Below are positions 36,701 through 45,753 of a stretch of 64,000 nt of DNA, in pieces (position 1 is the first letter of the stretch; every line of letters begins with the position of its first letter). The stretch comes from Sipunculus nudus. Lineage: Eukaryota; Annelida; Sipuncula; Golfingiida; Sipunculidae. Under the pieces are notes generated by a model. That model was not told the DNA's origin. It saw nothing but the letters and a program-made list of their open reading frames with translations, and searched no databases. The stretch spans positions 986,164 through 1,050,163 of the forward strand of contig JAPPUL010000076.1 of assembly GCA_026874595.1 (NCBI GenBank). Reading direction: 5' to 3'. Both the position numbers and the translations under genes were made by a program.

Positions 36701-36782
36701 TTTCCTGCCCTTTAAACACTCCAACAATCGATTCTATAGCCTGTTTCTGGTAGTCTAGATTAGGATCGAATTGTATCTGCAT
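33780..36782 (-). CDS. Type III restriction enzyme, Res subunit
   Basis: 1,000 residues. A superfamily 2 helicase core carries METGTGKTY (Walker A, about 97-105), IVIVDEPQ (motif II, DEPQ), LRYSATH (motif III) and RQEIGRGLRI (motif VI). It is followed by a C-terminal PD-(D/E)XK nuclease (SYNPDWAVLLEV ... FFVVETKST). Res joins Mod in a complex that needs ATP and two inversely oriented sites to cut. All key motifs are intact. It starts one base after the mod stop. Composition is closer to the host than that of the operon at 45-64 kb, though richer in GC than the core. Confidence 0.93.
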   Translation of the reverse strand: MQIQFDPNLDYQKQAIESIVGVFKGQEICQTNFTVASLQYTPQQVISGMENNLGIGNRLKLLDEDIHKNIRNIQLRNGLALSESFSSKDGIHLSVEMETGTGKTYVYLRSIFEMNRLYGFTKFIVVVPSIAIKEGVNKSLKMTVRHFKGLYDNISFDYFVYDSSRLSNVRNFATSPDIQIMVINIDAFRKSFTDPEKENRANIIHRFHDRMSGAKPIEYIQQTNPIVIVDEPQSVDTTRKSKEAIDSLNPLCTLRYSATHIDKHHMVYKLDSIDAYNKKLVKQIEVAGVEVKDGHNKAYIKLLSVNNKKSPITAKVEIDCIMKSGSIKRKAVVVSSGSDLVDTKYSGGRDIYDGYIIEDISCEKDKEYISFTSKPDILKLGQAIGEVDLDEYKRLQIKKTIEEHLDKEICLRPQGIKVLSLFFLDKVGNYRWYDEKGNPQKGKFALMFEEEYSRAIRKPKYSTLFEGADLDTMADGVHNGYFAIDKKKDATGNEMLKDTYGNTAADESAYNLIMQEKEKLLSFDSKLKFIFSHSALKEGWDNPNVFQICTLNETNSVIKKRQEIGRGLRICVNQAGERVHGFDVNTLTVMANESYEKFVKQLQQEIEDEEGIKFGVVEEHLFANIFVLKDESNEYLGVDASKKLWAYLKTAEYIDVSGKVQNTLKVALKRDELYLPEEFKAYAPRIVSLLKKVCGNLNIKNRDDKKKVSLNKAVFLSPEFKELWDRIKYKTTFRVDFDVEALVSKCAEEIKANLQVGKARFIYRKAKAAINRGGVHTEQVQESVSVYDARSFGLPDLITYLQDETKLTRRTIVKIINDSGRLESFKDNPQKFIEEVTSIIKRQMRLFVVDGIKYHKIGDEHFYAQELFINNELFGYLEKNMVLSQKSLFDHVVYDSDIELNFASACERSDNIKLYAKLPGWFKIDTPLGSYNPDWAVLLEVYGKEKLFFVVETKSTLFTDALRPTEQGKIVCGKEHLKALDDRVELEVTNKLEELIGKYV

Positions 36783-36783
36783 C

Positions 36784-38610
36784 TTACAAGCTCCTTACAT
36801 CGACAATGCCAGCTGTTTTTAGAATCTGAACTGCATTCGTTTTGACAACGTCATCCTTAAATCCAGAGTCCTTGAATACCACACGCATAACTTCTGGACT
36901 TAACTTATCCTTTAATTTGGCAATACCTTCTACCGCCTCAAGGGAAATGCCATCCGATAGGCAGATAATGAGTGCTCCCATACCTATATCAAATACCTTT
37001 TGCCCGGCAATGGCGTGTTCGGTAATAGGTAGAGTAAGGTCAAGACCGTATTTTATAAGAACTTCGTAGAGTATATCTTCTTCACAACGGTCTGGTTTGA
37101 TATTTTCTACAAAGGCTTCAAGTTGATTGTTATCCAAATCAAAGTCGACTTCCCACGGCTTTATATTGCTGGAGTCTAGTTTGAATACCTTAAAACCTAG
37201 GTCTTGCTTTTCTTTGAGTAAACTACTAACGTTCGCATCTTTAATTTTATTTATAACTCGTCTTATTCGTTCTTTGCCAATATCTGCTATTGTCTTATAA
37301 CCCGCCTTATAAGCCTCGCTCTTTTCGTCGCACGGCTCGGGTAACTGTACCATTATATATTTTCTATTACCACCATCTTCTTTATTTAAATCTAAAACAG
37401 CATGAGCAGTTGTACACGACCCTGCAAAGAAGTCAAGAATTATATCGTTATAAGTTGTACTAATTGTAATTAAGTGATTAAGTAAGCTTGTGGGTTTTGG
37501 AAAATCAAAATATCTTTTATCAAATAACCTTTCAACTTCAAGGCTGTCTCTCTGATTTGTCCCAAATTCAATTCCTAAAAAATCATTAGGGATTTGTCCT
37601 TCATTTTTATCTAGGTATATTTTTCCATAGGGCTGTTCTTGCCCTCCTGAAGTCCAATAAATTTTACCTTCTTCATCCATTTGCCTTAATTCATCTTCTT
37701 TTTTCATCCATGGCCCATTTAATACATTTCTTGATGGCGTTTTTACTGCAAAATAGTGTCTGCCTCTCGTTTTGTCTAATAATATTGCTCTTCTAAAAGC
37801 ACCTTTTTCATCTGAATAGCGATATTCCTTTTTTGCTTTTTCAGAAAGTCGCATCTTATATAATTTTACTAAGCCATAGTTTTTTGAATAAACTAAAATA
37901 TATTCTTTAACCCTTGCCATACTTCCAATATTAGCTTGATTATCTGTCTTTCTCCACACAAATTCTGAAATGAAGTTCTCTTCACTAAATATCTCGTTCA
38001 TTATTAGTCTAAGGTTATGCACTTCATTGTCGTCAATACTAACAAATATTACTCCATCATCTTTCAATAGATTTCTCGCTAACTTCAAACGGGGATACAT
38101 CATATTCAGCCAATCCGTATGATAGCGGCCACTTGTCTCCAGATTGCTCCTAAGGTTTCGTCCATTACTATCCACTTGACCCGTTATTTCCTTATAGTTT
38201 TTAATGTTATCCTTAAAGTCGTCTTTGTACACAAAGTCGTTGTCTGTATTATATGGTGGGTCTATGTATATCATCTTAACCTTTTTGTGATAGCTCTTTT
38301 GCAAAAGTTTAAGAACTTCAAGATTGTCGCCCTCAATAAAAATATTTTGTGTGCTATCAAAATCCACCGACTCATTCTTGCAAGGACGAAGAGTTCCCGT
38401 ACTCGGTTTCTGGGCAAGCATTCGAGCTTTGCTTTTGCCGTTCCATGTAAAGTTGTAGCGTTCATCTTGATCATCCACAAACTCACCAAGTACTTCCTTC
38501 AAAGCCTCAAAGTCTACCTTCCCTTCGGTAAAAACTTCCGGAAACAGCTCCTTAAGCTTGCCCACGTTTTCAGATACAATATCCTTTGTTCTCATGTCCA
38601 TTTTTTCCAT
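36784..38610 (-). CDS. Type III DNA methyltransferase (Mod), SAM motif I altered
   Basis: 608 residues of the beta-class adenine methyltransferases. The catalytic DPPYN is at 117-121, and HTDWLNMMYPRLKLARNLLK with FVSIDDNEV are family landmarks. SAM motif I, normally DxFxGxGTT, reads DFFAGSCTT: Cys399 replaces the second glycine (codon TGT at 37414-37416). That glycine packs against AdoMet, so activity may be low or lost. The target-recognition domain lies between motifs (about 230-350). An inactive Mod beside an active Res would be toxic unless Res depends on Mod, which it does in type III systems. Confidence 0.92.
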   Translation of the reverse strand: MEKMDMRTKDIVSENVGKLKELFPEVFTEGKVDFEALKEVLGEFVDDQDERYNFTWNGKSKARMLAQKPSTGTLRPCKNESVDFDSTQNIFIEGDNLEVLKLLQKSYHKKVKMIYIDPPYNTDNDFVYKDDFKDNIKNYKEITGQVDSNGRNLRSNLETSGRYHTDWLNMMYPRLKLARNLLKDDGVIFVSIDDNEVHNLRLIMNEIFSEENFISEFVWRKTDNQANIGSMARVKEYILVYSKNYGLVKLYKMRLSEKAKKEYRYSDEKGAFRRAILLDKTRGRHYFAVKTPSRNVLNGPWMKKEDELRQMDEEGKIYWTSGGQEQPYGKIYLDKNEGQIPNDFLGIEFGTNQRDSLEVERLFDKRYFDFPKPTSLLNHLITISTTYNDIILDFFAGSCTTAHAVLDLNKEDGGNRKYIMVQLPEPCDEKSEAYKAGYKTIADIGKERIRRVINKIKDANVSSLLKEKQDLGFKVFKLDSSNIKPWEVDFDLDNNQLEAFVENIKPDRCEEDILYEVLIKYGLDLTLPITEHAIAGQKVFDIGMGALIICLSDGISLEAVEGIAKLKDKLSPEVMRVVFKDSGFKDDVVKTNAVQILKTAGIVDVRSL

Positions 38611-38626
38611 GGTTAAACCTCTCTTA

Positions 38627-39379
38627 TTAAAGCCTCACAGACAGGTGCATAAGCTCTTGTTCAAATTTCTTGATTTTTGTATTCAGCTCTATCTGCTTGT
38701 TAAAAGCTGCTTTTTTAAGCTGACCACGTAGCTCTGATATTCTTAATTCAATTTCCCGACACCGTGTTAAGTATTCAAGCCGCTCTCCAGTATTGCCGAT
38801 AGTAAATGTTCCCGACAATACGGAGCACCCATATCCGATAAAACGATCAATCCAGGCATTGTATAAAGCGTCGTAGTCATGAAGCGGCATGTTGTCCCAT
38901 GCAAGTGATGCCAGAAAGGCAGCTTCGTTCTCCTTTAATGCCTCGCAGTCCATCCAACCGGTAATCCAAAATCGTTCGGCAACAAAAGCACCATGTTCAG
39001 CTTGACTAAAACGCTTTGGGGCGATGCTCAGGGCTATATCTCCGCTTTCGGTATAGAAGCCCAGCATCAAGGGATAAGGAATTACTCGGTGAATGATTTC
39101 TGCGATTTGTTTGTGGCCTTTTGGGGAATTCATTTCGACCTGTAGAACCTCCACTTCAAGGTACTCACGTTTATTGTCTCTATATGGCATAATTGGACAG
39201 GTTGAGGGTTTTAGCGTGTATTCCCAATAAACGTTTTTTACGTTTTCCCAAAACAGCTTTTTGTTACTAGCAACAAGTTCACCATTTTCTAGAAACTGTT
39301 TTTTTGCAACCCGCTTGCCTAAAAAGGCCTCCTCAGGAAAGGCAATCGTATTCCAGACGTATTTAATACCTTTATTCAT
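38627..39379 (-). CDS. DUF4391 domain protein
   Basis: 250 residues matching DUF4391: IVFQ-like opening (YVWNTIAFPEEAFLG), VEVLQVEMNSPKGHKQIAEI and HRVIPYPLMLGFYTESGD. A C-terminal helical part (ELRGQLKKAAFNKQIELNTK) looks like a coiled coil. The family is known chiefly as a neighbour of helicase and methyltransferase genes; its activity is not established. It overlaps the helicase gene by 8 bases and precedes mod by 16, so it is part of one operon. Confidence 0.75.
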   Translation of the reverse strand: MNKGIKYVWNTIAFPEEAFLGKRVAKKQFLENGELVASNKKLFWENVKNVYWEYTLKPSTCPIMPYRDNKREYLEVEVLQVEMNSPKGHKQIAEIIHRVIPYPLMLGFYTESGDIALSIAPKRFSQAEHGAFVAERFWITGWMDCEALKENEAAFLASLAWDNMPLHDYDALYNAWIDRFIGYGCSVLSGTFTIGNTGERLEYLTRCREIELRISELRGQLKKAAFNKQIELNTKIKKFEQELMHLSVRL

Positions 39380-42300
39380 GTTCTACAGCCTCCCCCAAAA
39401 GAATCAGATAGCTGAGCACTTCAAAGTCATCCATCCCCTTAAAACTGTTTTTATTGATTAGGGTTCCTCCAGGAGAAAATAGGCTTTTCACTCCACGTTC
39501 TTCTGCCTTACCGTTCAGAGCCTGCACTGCTTTAGATAGTAGCCTGCAGTAATGAGACATATCTAAACCGTTTTGGGTCAGGCTGGAAAGACGATTTATC
39601 GCTTCACTGTCAACGGGTTTTCTATGGATGCTCATCTTTTTCAGCAGATCCAGAATCTTTTTAGCTTGAGTGAACTCAAAAAGGACCTCTCCATCATTAT
39701 TCACATAGACCAGATAGTAAGGTGATAAGGCATAGGTGTAGTCCGAAACAGTTTGAACACCTTCATTCTTAAGGCAGAATATCACTCCAGGTGAAAAGTC
39801 GCCTTTTAAATGTTCATCGATAGTAGCTACCGCATAAACGCTTGAAGGTAGCCCCTCAAGCAAGGACTCAGCCTCTTTTAAATCCATTAGATCTATACGA
39901 TATTCGTTAAACGTGAGGTCAGTGATCGATATACTACCTTCAATGTCTTCAATATCTACTACTTCGTTTTGAAGCTTTTCAAGCTGCTTACGCCGGTATT
40001 CAAGATCATTCATTTTTCCGGAATTGGTAAACTCAATGACGTTCTCTTCACCGGTGGCCGAAATATCTAGCAATACCATACGTCCGTAAACACGGGCTTC
40101 AAGATTGATGTATTCGTCTAGCTCCATGTTGGGCCAGAAATTTACCAATTGGATTTTGTCATTTTTCGAGCCTAACCGATCAATACGCCCAAAACGTTGT
40201 ATGATCCGAACCGGGTTCCAGTGGATGTCATAGTTGATCAGGTAATCGCAGTCCTGCAGGTTTTGACCCTCTGAAATACAGTCTGTGGCAATCAGTAGGT
40301 CAATCTCTTCGGTGAGTGTGGAGTTTATTTTATCACGTTCTTTTGATATCGGCGAGAAGGACGTAAGGATAGAGGCCAGATCTTTGCGTATGTCCGGCAT
40401 CTCGGTTTTATTTTTACCGGAGCCGGTAACCAAGGCGGCATAAACCCCCAACTCCCTTTTTGCCCATCCAGCGATGTTGTCGTAGAGATATTTAGCCGTG
40501 TCAGCAAAAGCTGTGAAGACGATAAGCTTCTTATTATCAGGGTTGAGGGGATTAGTAACTTTGTTGAAAATAAGCTCCTTCAGTCGCTTGAGTTTTTCAT
40601 CTTGCGGAGCCTTAACTGCCTGTGAGGATGAGATAAGTTTTTTCAGAATTTCCCGATCCTCCTCAAGCTCTTGCTTCCAGCGCATAGTGTCTATGTCTTG
40701 AATCAGGACTTTAACTTTTTTGCCGACAACAAAAGGTGAAAAGGCATCATCCTCAATTTCAATTTCCTCGATATCAAACTCTTCGATAGCTTCGTTGTTA
40801 TCATGGTCTGCAATTTTCTGGATCAGACCATTTACTTCACCAAAGAGTTTTTTTAGTGTCATTGTAAAGGAGTTGATAGAGCTTTCGATTCTCTTTAGCA
40901 GGTTGACTCGCATCAGGTGAATCAAGCTCTGTTCACGGTCAAGCTGCTTAAACACGGAAGCACCAGCAACCTTTCGGTCATATTTGCGGCTGTATTCTTC
41001 AGCTTTTTGCGGCATGACATATTTCAGTGGGGCATAGGAACTCAGATTAAGTTGCCGAATGTCCCTGTTAATGTTTTCAAGTCCCGGGAAGTGTTCTTCC
41101 GTATCAATGTCCGTCTTGATATTAATGGGTTTGAGCCTTTCAGGGAATTTTCCGATTTCTGACATATCATAGTATTTTTCAATATGCTTTCTGGAACGGG
41201 CAATGGTTAGAAGATCAAGCAATTTGAAGTAGTCAAAATTCAAAGTCTCCTGTAGGGACTTGGTAGTTCTTTCACTATCACTTCGCTTAAGCCATGCGTT
41301 GAAACGACCCTGAGCCATTTTTAGCGTCTGTTCTATGCTGGTAATGCCGTTGGGCCTTAAAGCATCGTCTTTTGCTTCTACGATAAAGGCCACTTGGTTT
41401 TTCAGATCGTTCATTCGACTGTTTACAGGCGTGGCAGAAAGCATAAGCACTTTGGTTTTCACACCTGCTTTGATGATATCATCCATCAATTTGGAATAGC
41501 GGGTCAGAGAATCATCTTTACGGGCCGGATTGTTTCTGAAGTTGTGTGACTCGTCAATGACTATCAGGTCGTAGTTAGCCCAATTCAAGGTTTCCAGATT
41601 AATTTCCCCGGACATGCCCCGTACTCGGGTCAAATCAGTGTGGTTGAGAACATCAAAGTTAAATCTGTCCGAGGCGAGAATGTTCCGTTTGTCATTCACG
41701 GTATATAAGGTCCAGTTTTCCCTTAGCTTTTTGGGACATAAAACAAGCACTCTGTCGTTGCGGAGTTCATAGTATTTTATGACTGCAAGTGCCTCGAAGG
41801 TTTTACCTAGTCCCACACTGTCTGCAATAATGCATCCGTTGTAACGTTCAATTTTATCGATAGCTCCGAGCACTCCATCTTTTTGAAATTTGTAAAGCTT
41901 CTGCCAGGTTTTTGTGCTTTTAATTCCCGTCTTAGTGTTGATTATTTTATCTTCATCCAAATGATCATATCTAAATATATTAAACAGGGTAAGAGAATAG
42001 ATTTGCTGAGGTGTTTTGTCAGAGTAAATATTTGAAAGAGCTCCTTGCAGAATCGCTACAAAATCACTACTGTTTTTGCTTGAAATCCAAAGCTCATCAA
42101 ACCATTTCATGAGAGAATGAGCTTCATCAGAATTACGTAAACAAGTATTCATATGATGAGATTCAGATGGCACTATGCCCAGTCCCGCAGTGGTAAATGA
42201 TGAGCTGCCAAATATAACAAGGTGTTCATTCCTAGCAGCATTAGATATATTGATAAGATTATGAGATACCGGTATCGATTTTGGTAACTTGCGGACTTCA

Positions 42301-42605
42301 CATTTCTGTTTCAACCACTCTGAACACTCTCGTCCAACTCGAGTAATGTCAAGTCGATTCCGTAAATGACGGTCTAAATGATTGCCAGAAAGACTTTTAA
42401 GGAAACTCTCTCCATCGTCATGACTTGAAACAAGAAATCTGAATCTAGAAACCTTTTAAAGCTCCTTTTTTAACTCGTTATATGCATAAAGAGAAAATAG
42501 AGAGGAAATCACGGAAAGCGTACACCCTGTTGTGATATTATCTTTGAGTTCGGAAATAACACTTCCATAAGCTTTGTTGTCAAGTATTTTTGTAGACTGT
42601 TCCAT
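39372..42605 (-). pseudogene. PLD-like/SNF2-type helicase with an in-frame stop at codon 50
   Basis: The helicase shows SVGLGKTFEALAVI (Walker A), LIVIDESHNFRN (DEAH-type box II), MLSATPVNS, LIATDCISEGQNLQDCDYLI and QRFGRIDRLGS, so both RecA domains are whole. Upstream of the TTG at 42314 the frame stays open to 42458 and carries the family N-terminus and a degenerate PLD half (GSSSFTTAGLG). A TAA at 42456-42458 interrupts LYAYNELKKEL-*-KVSRFRFL, and the same frame continues to ATG 42605 (MEQSTKILDNKAYGSVISEL). One substitution (for example GAA to TAA) explains it. An internal start could still give a 980-residue helicase without the first PLD strand. Confidence 0.8.
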
Positions 42606-43264
42606 TCTCTTATTCTTCCACCTTTGAAAACTGCTTGCTTTATAGACAGTATCTCGTTTGAGTTCAAGATAGTCTCAAGCTTCATCTGCGGACAAGTATC
42701 TGTTTTTCATTAAGTTAAATAGGCTAAAGGTATATAGATAAAATTTAAAAATCAAGCCTTCTTTCTGGATTTAACCTAGTTTGCTGAATTGCTTACTATT
42801 TAAGTACCTATAAGTTAAGTACCTATAAGGAAGGTGTAAACTCTCTCAGAGGATATGGGCAAGATTGGTGGTATGTTCAGCAAGTGAAAAAAGCATCTTG
42901 CATTTGGCCAGCACTAAAACCTGATACATGTTATCTCAATCGAGGTTGCATTCGTAAAGCCGTTCAATAGGTGGCAGATCGAAGCCGGGGTTGGCGAAGG
43001 TTATTAGTTCTCTGTGGTCCACTCCCTACTCATCTTCTTGTGTTATGGCATTTTCGGCTAACCCATTGTGTTGTGTGTAAGGCCAAAAAGAAAACCCACC
43101 TGCTTAGTAGATTACTCTAGAGAGACGGAGTGTCTTTTTCAAAATGGTGGAGGTGCTGAAGGGTATCTTACCTATCTGATATAATTAACTTTTACTAAGC
43201 AGGTACACTACAAAGTACTACATTTTTTTAATTCTTTATTTTTAAGAGACAAAAATTCAAAACT
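42606..43264. other. 659-bp intergenic region with an unrecognised ORF remnant
   Basis: No convincing gene. A plus-strand frame ending in TAG near 42968 reads GVNSLRGYGQDWWYVQQVKK and on through a Cys-rich stretch, but I recognise no family and it has no start. It includes a 15-bp head-to-tail duplication (TAAGTACCTATAAGT, 42801-42830, last base differs). Short GC-richer patches near 42,970-43,080 suggest debris of foreign DNA. It separates the helicase and the TIR gene, both on the minus strand. Confidence 0.4.
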
Positions 43265-44145
43265 TTAAAAGTTGATTCCCTGCTTTCTAAGTGCTTTTTT
43301 AATATCTTCTTTCCACTTTCCATTTTTAGGGTATTCAATATAAACAATTCCACTTATATCGCTTGGCATTTCAACTTCGCCTTGTACTATAGACAACACT
43401 CTTTCGCGGCCCAATTTACCTATCAAGTACCCATGCTCAAAAACAACATTTTGCCTCGCTCTAAATTTTAATTGCGGTAAAGTATTTTTTGTCCTTTTAT
43501 AACCAATATCACACTCAGAATATAATACTATTCCAAACTTTGCAGATGAATAATGTTCAATTTTTTCGATAATAGTAATACTACCTGAATTAGCCTCTTC
43601 ATCTAGTACAATTGGTTTTAACCCTAATTCTTTAATAAATTCTGATACTTCATTCTTAAATATAGAATTATGTCCATGAACAATAAAAATATCTTTGTCA
43701 CTAGATACAGCTTCAACCGTTTCTTCTGTCGACAACGTATGTGAATTTAAAAGGCCTTTGTTTTCTAATGCTTTAAATAAAGCTACATCTTTAATTGCCC
43801 AATGAGTTCGATAGATTTCAAGCTTATCCATATCGAAACTCATTCTAAGTTTTTCAAATGAACCTGCAGGAAGAGGTTTATAATTTGAGCTTAACTTAAA
43901 TTTGATTTCAATCTCGCTATCACTATTTTCTATGTCAGTGATATAACCAATTCTCGTATCTACTGCTTCATTTTCTACTACAAACAAGCAGGGATATGAT
44001 TTCAGCTCATCCTTTGTTTCTCCAGGAAAATTAAGAAACCTTAGCCTTATATCAGAATCAGTATATTCACAGAACGCTCTTTAGACAAATTATATACTCC
44101 ACTATCCCATGACTCTTCATTAGATGAAACTAATAAATTAAACAA
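43265..44145 (-). CDS. TIR-like predicted nucleotide-binding protein (PF10137 type), frameshifted near its 5' end
   Basis: The C-terminal domain (about the last 140 residues) is the TIR-like fold found in CBASS/Pycsar-type effectors: KDIFIVHGHNSIFKNEVSEF, PIVLDEEANSGSITIIEKIE, KFGIVLYSECDIGYKRT and RQNVVFEHGYLIGKLGRERV. The N-terminal half (RIGYITDIENSDSEIEIKF) is a beta-rich domain common in these proteins. AGGAGG precedes a TTG at 44145 (FNLLVSSNEESWDSGVYNLS), but the frame breaks near 44080. One added A in the AAA run joins it to RAFCEYTDSDIRLRFLNF. If the break is real, the TTG at 43987 would give only the last 240 residues. Confidence 0.7.
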
Positions 44146-44237
44146 AACAACCTCCTAGAACGGAAACTCACCATAACTTTCTGAATACCAATTATACTCG
44201 ATATTTTCTCTTCCAATTTAAATATTGTAAAGAAGGT

Positions 44238-44411
44238 CTTCTCATGGATAAAAAACTCAGTACCTTGGTTCTGGCCGATTTCGTGCCCTGCATCAACGGC
44301 ATCCTGCTTCTTGTCGAAGTAGCCGCTACTTCGGATCGCTCCATCTTTCTTGACGTCCCAGCCGCCATCGGAGTTTGGAACTACATGATGTGAACATGCT
44401 TTTTTAGGCAT
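44238..44411 (-). pseudogene. DUF2188 protein, truncated copy
   Basis: The first 58 residues (KACSHHVVPNSDGGWDVKKD ... FDKKQDAVDAG) are a DUF2188 domain about 80% identical to the intact copy at 45504-45737. After FFIHEK the homology stops and the frame runs into the TIR leader, ending at 44130. DUF2188 proteins are small, of unknown function, and common on mobile and phage-like DNA. GAGGTCA ribosome sites are shared by both copies, so they are duplicates. Confidence 0.7.
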
Positions 44412-44551
44412 AATGACCTCCTCTCATTTTGTAATATGGTGGAGGTTTCAGAGCCTTAATGCAACCACGTCTGAAAGCCGATAAATCCGCGTAAGTTATT
44501 TCAGATAACACAGATCCGAACAGAAGGTAACCTGTTTCATTCAGAGGACTT

Positions 44552-44608
44552 AGAGAAACTCAATTCTCTGATTTTTCCCCAAACAGAGAACGGACGTGAG
44601 TTCGACTC
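44552..44608. repeat. 57-bp imperfect direct repeat, copy 1 (T-arm-like)
   Basis: Identical to 45402-45458 at 49 of 57 positions and exactly 850 bp away. It contains the palindrome-like AGAGAAA...AATTCTCT followed by CAGAGAACGGACGTGAGTTC. The end resembles a tRNA/tmRNA T arm, but the stem is broken in this copy. Confidence 0.75.
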
Positions 44609-45401
44609 ATTCCGCCATGCCCAACGTAACACATCAAAACCACATCTGAGCGACCCTCTGGCGTTCTCTCCATCTGACTTTTCAGAGAAAGCAAAAGTCC
44701 TGTTTTCAAGCCGTTAAGACTCGGTTAGAGGATTGATGTACATCCTCTAGGCGGTGCAGACTTGCCGATTTTTCGGAAAGGGAAATCGGTGTTAACTTCG
44801 CTTCCCGAGCAATCTGGACCAAAATTGCCAAAATCAGCCGTCTGGCGGTTCCATGGGTGGGGAAATTGGCATTTTTAGCCCTTCCCAAGCGTTTCTCCAG
44901 ACTCAGGTTTTTGAACGGGTGGTCGGTAAATGTCGTTTGCTGTGTTGAAAACCGGCGTCCGACCGCAGCAAAACCCGCAACTCCCTTATCTGTCTCACAT
45001 TATCGCGCTGCTGTTCCGGCTCATGCAGAATCTGAGCGGGAAATCGGCATTTATTCAGCTTCTTTTTGGTGCTCTTCAGACTTGTTCGTTCGGGAGTAGC
45101 ACAAGCACCCGATTCTCTAACTCAAGTCTGATTGCCTAAATTCCGCAATACCTTGTAAACAAAGGTCTTTCAACGCATCATCATTTTTATCAATTCCGTA
45201 AATCGGGGAAATGGAAATTAACTTTATATGTCGATTTCCCGGACTTCCGGACGGAGCATGAGTTGTGTTAACACTATGAACTAAAGAATCGGAGGACACG
45301 GAGCCTTACCCCAATTCGTTCTCCAAACCAAATCACATCCATAAAGCCTGTTTATTCAACACCTTATCTCACATCAAATCCATTCAACCTGTCGGACCCC
45401 G

Positions 45402-45458
45402 AGAGAAATTTAATTCTCTACATTTTCCCGAAACAGAGAACGGACGTGGGTTCGATTC
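45402..45458. repeat. 57-bp imperfect direct repeat, copy 2 (T-arm-like)
   Basis: Ends in CGGACGTGGGTTCGATTC followed by CCG. GTGGG-TTCGATT-CCCGA makes four of five T-stem pairs and the loop matches that of tRNA/tmRNA genes. The rest of a tRNA or tmRNA is missing, so this is at best an attachment-site fragment, not a gene. Confidence 0.7.
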
Positions 45459-45503
45459 CCGATTGAATACCCGGCGGTGTCTTTTACAAACCATGTCTTG
45501 TTG

Positions 45504-45737
45504 TTAGCCCTTGGGTGGATATGGATCGTTTCCGTGGCTGTCTTTTCTCTGAATCTTTCCATCCTTCCCATGGATAACAAACTCAGTACTTTGGTTCTGG
45601 CTGATCTTGCGCCCGGCATCGACGGCGTCCTGCTTCTTGTCGAAGTGGCCGCTACTGCGGGTCGCTCCGTCTTTCTTGACATCCCATCCGCCATCAGCGT
45701 TTGGGACTACATGATGTGAACCTGCTTTTTTAGTCAT
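45504..45737 (-). CDS. DUF2188 protein, intact copy
   Basis: 77 residues from MTKKAGSHHVV (the ATG at 45749 is rejected because GAGGTCAC sits just before 45737). The domain (GGWDVKKDGATRSSGHFDKK) is followed by FVIHGKDGKIQRKDSHGNDP and PYPPKG, the standard DUF2188 ending. Function unknown. It is the last gene before the large operon ends and shares its strand, so it may be cotranscribed as an accessory cargo gene. Confidence 0.8.
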   Translation of the reverse strand: MTKKAGSHHVVPNADGGWDVKKDGATRSSGHFDKKQDAVDAGRKISQNQSTEFVIHGKDGKIQRKDSHGNDPYPPKG

Positions 45738-45753
45738 AGTGACCTCCATTTTA

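Larger units (their letters stand above)
44412..45503. other. 1.1-kb junction region between the two DUF2188 copies
   Basis: No convincing gene. It holds the two 57-bp repeats (described separately), a perfect 8-bp hairpin at 44726-44749 (TAGAGGAT, loop of 8) and several short inverted GC-rich tracts. Base composition rises relative to the left. It lies between two defence blocks and looks like a recombination or integration scar. Confidence 0.5.

Noticed and set aside
29764-42605. Recoding of TAG/TAA as sense codons
   Set aside because: flgL, flgK and purE end in TAG, and many intact genes end in TAA, at their expected lengths.
42606-43264. Insertion-sequence remnant
   Set aside because: The WWYVQQVKK frame has no transposase motif that I recognise, and no terminal inverted repeats are visible.
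44706-44888. Small minus-strand ORF in the junction region
   Set aside because: No ribosome site, family resemblance or plausible composition.
45402-45463. A tRNA or tmRNA gene
   Set aside because: Only a T-arm-like piece is present; no acceptor stem, anticodon arm or CCA context can be built.
44412-45503. Integron attC array
   Set aside because: A GCCCAAC core occurs near 44617, but no GTTRRRY partner pairs with it and no integrase is present.
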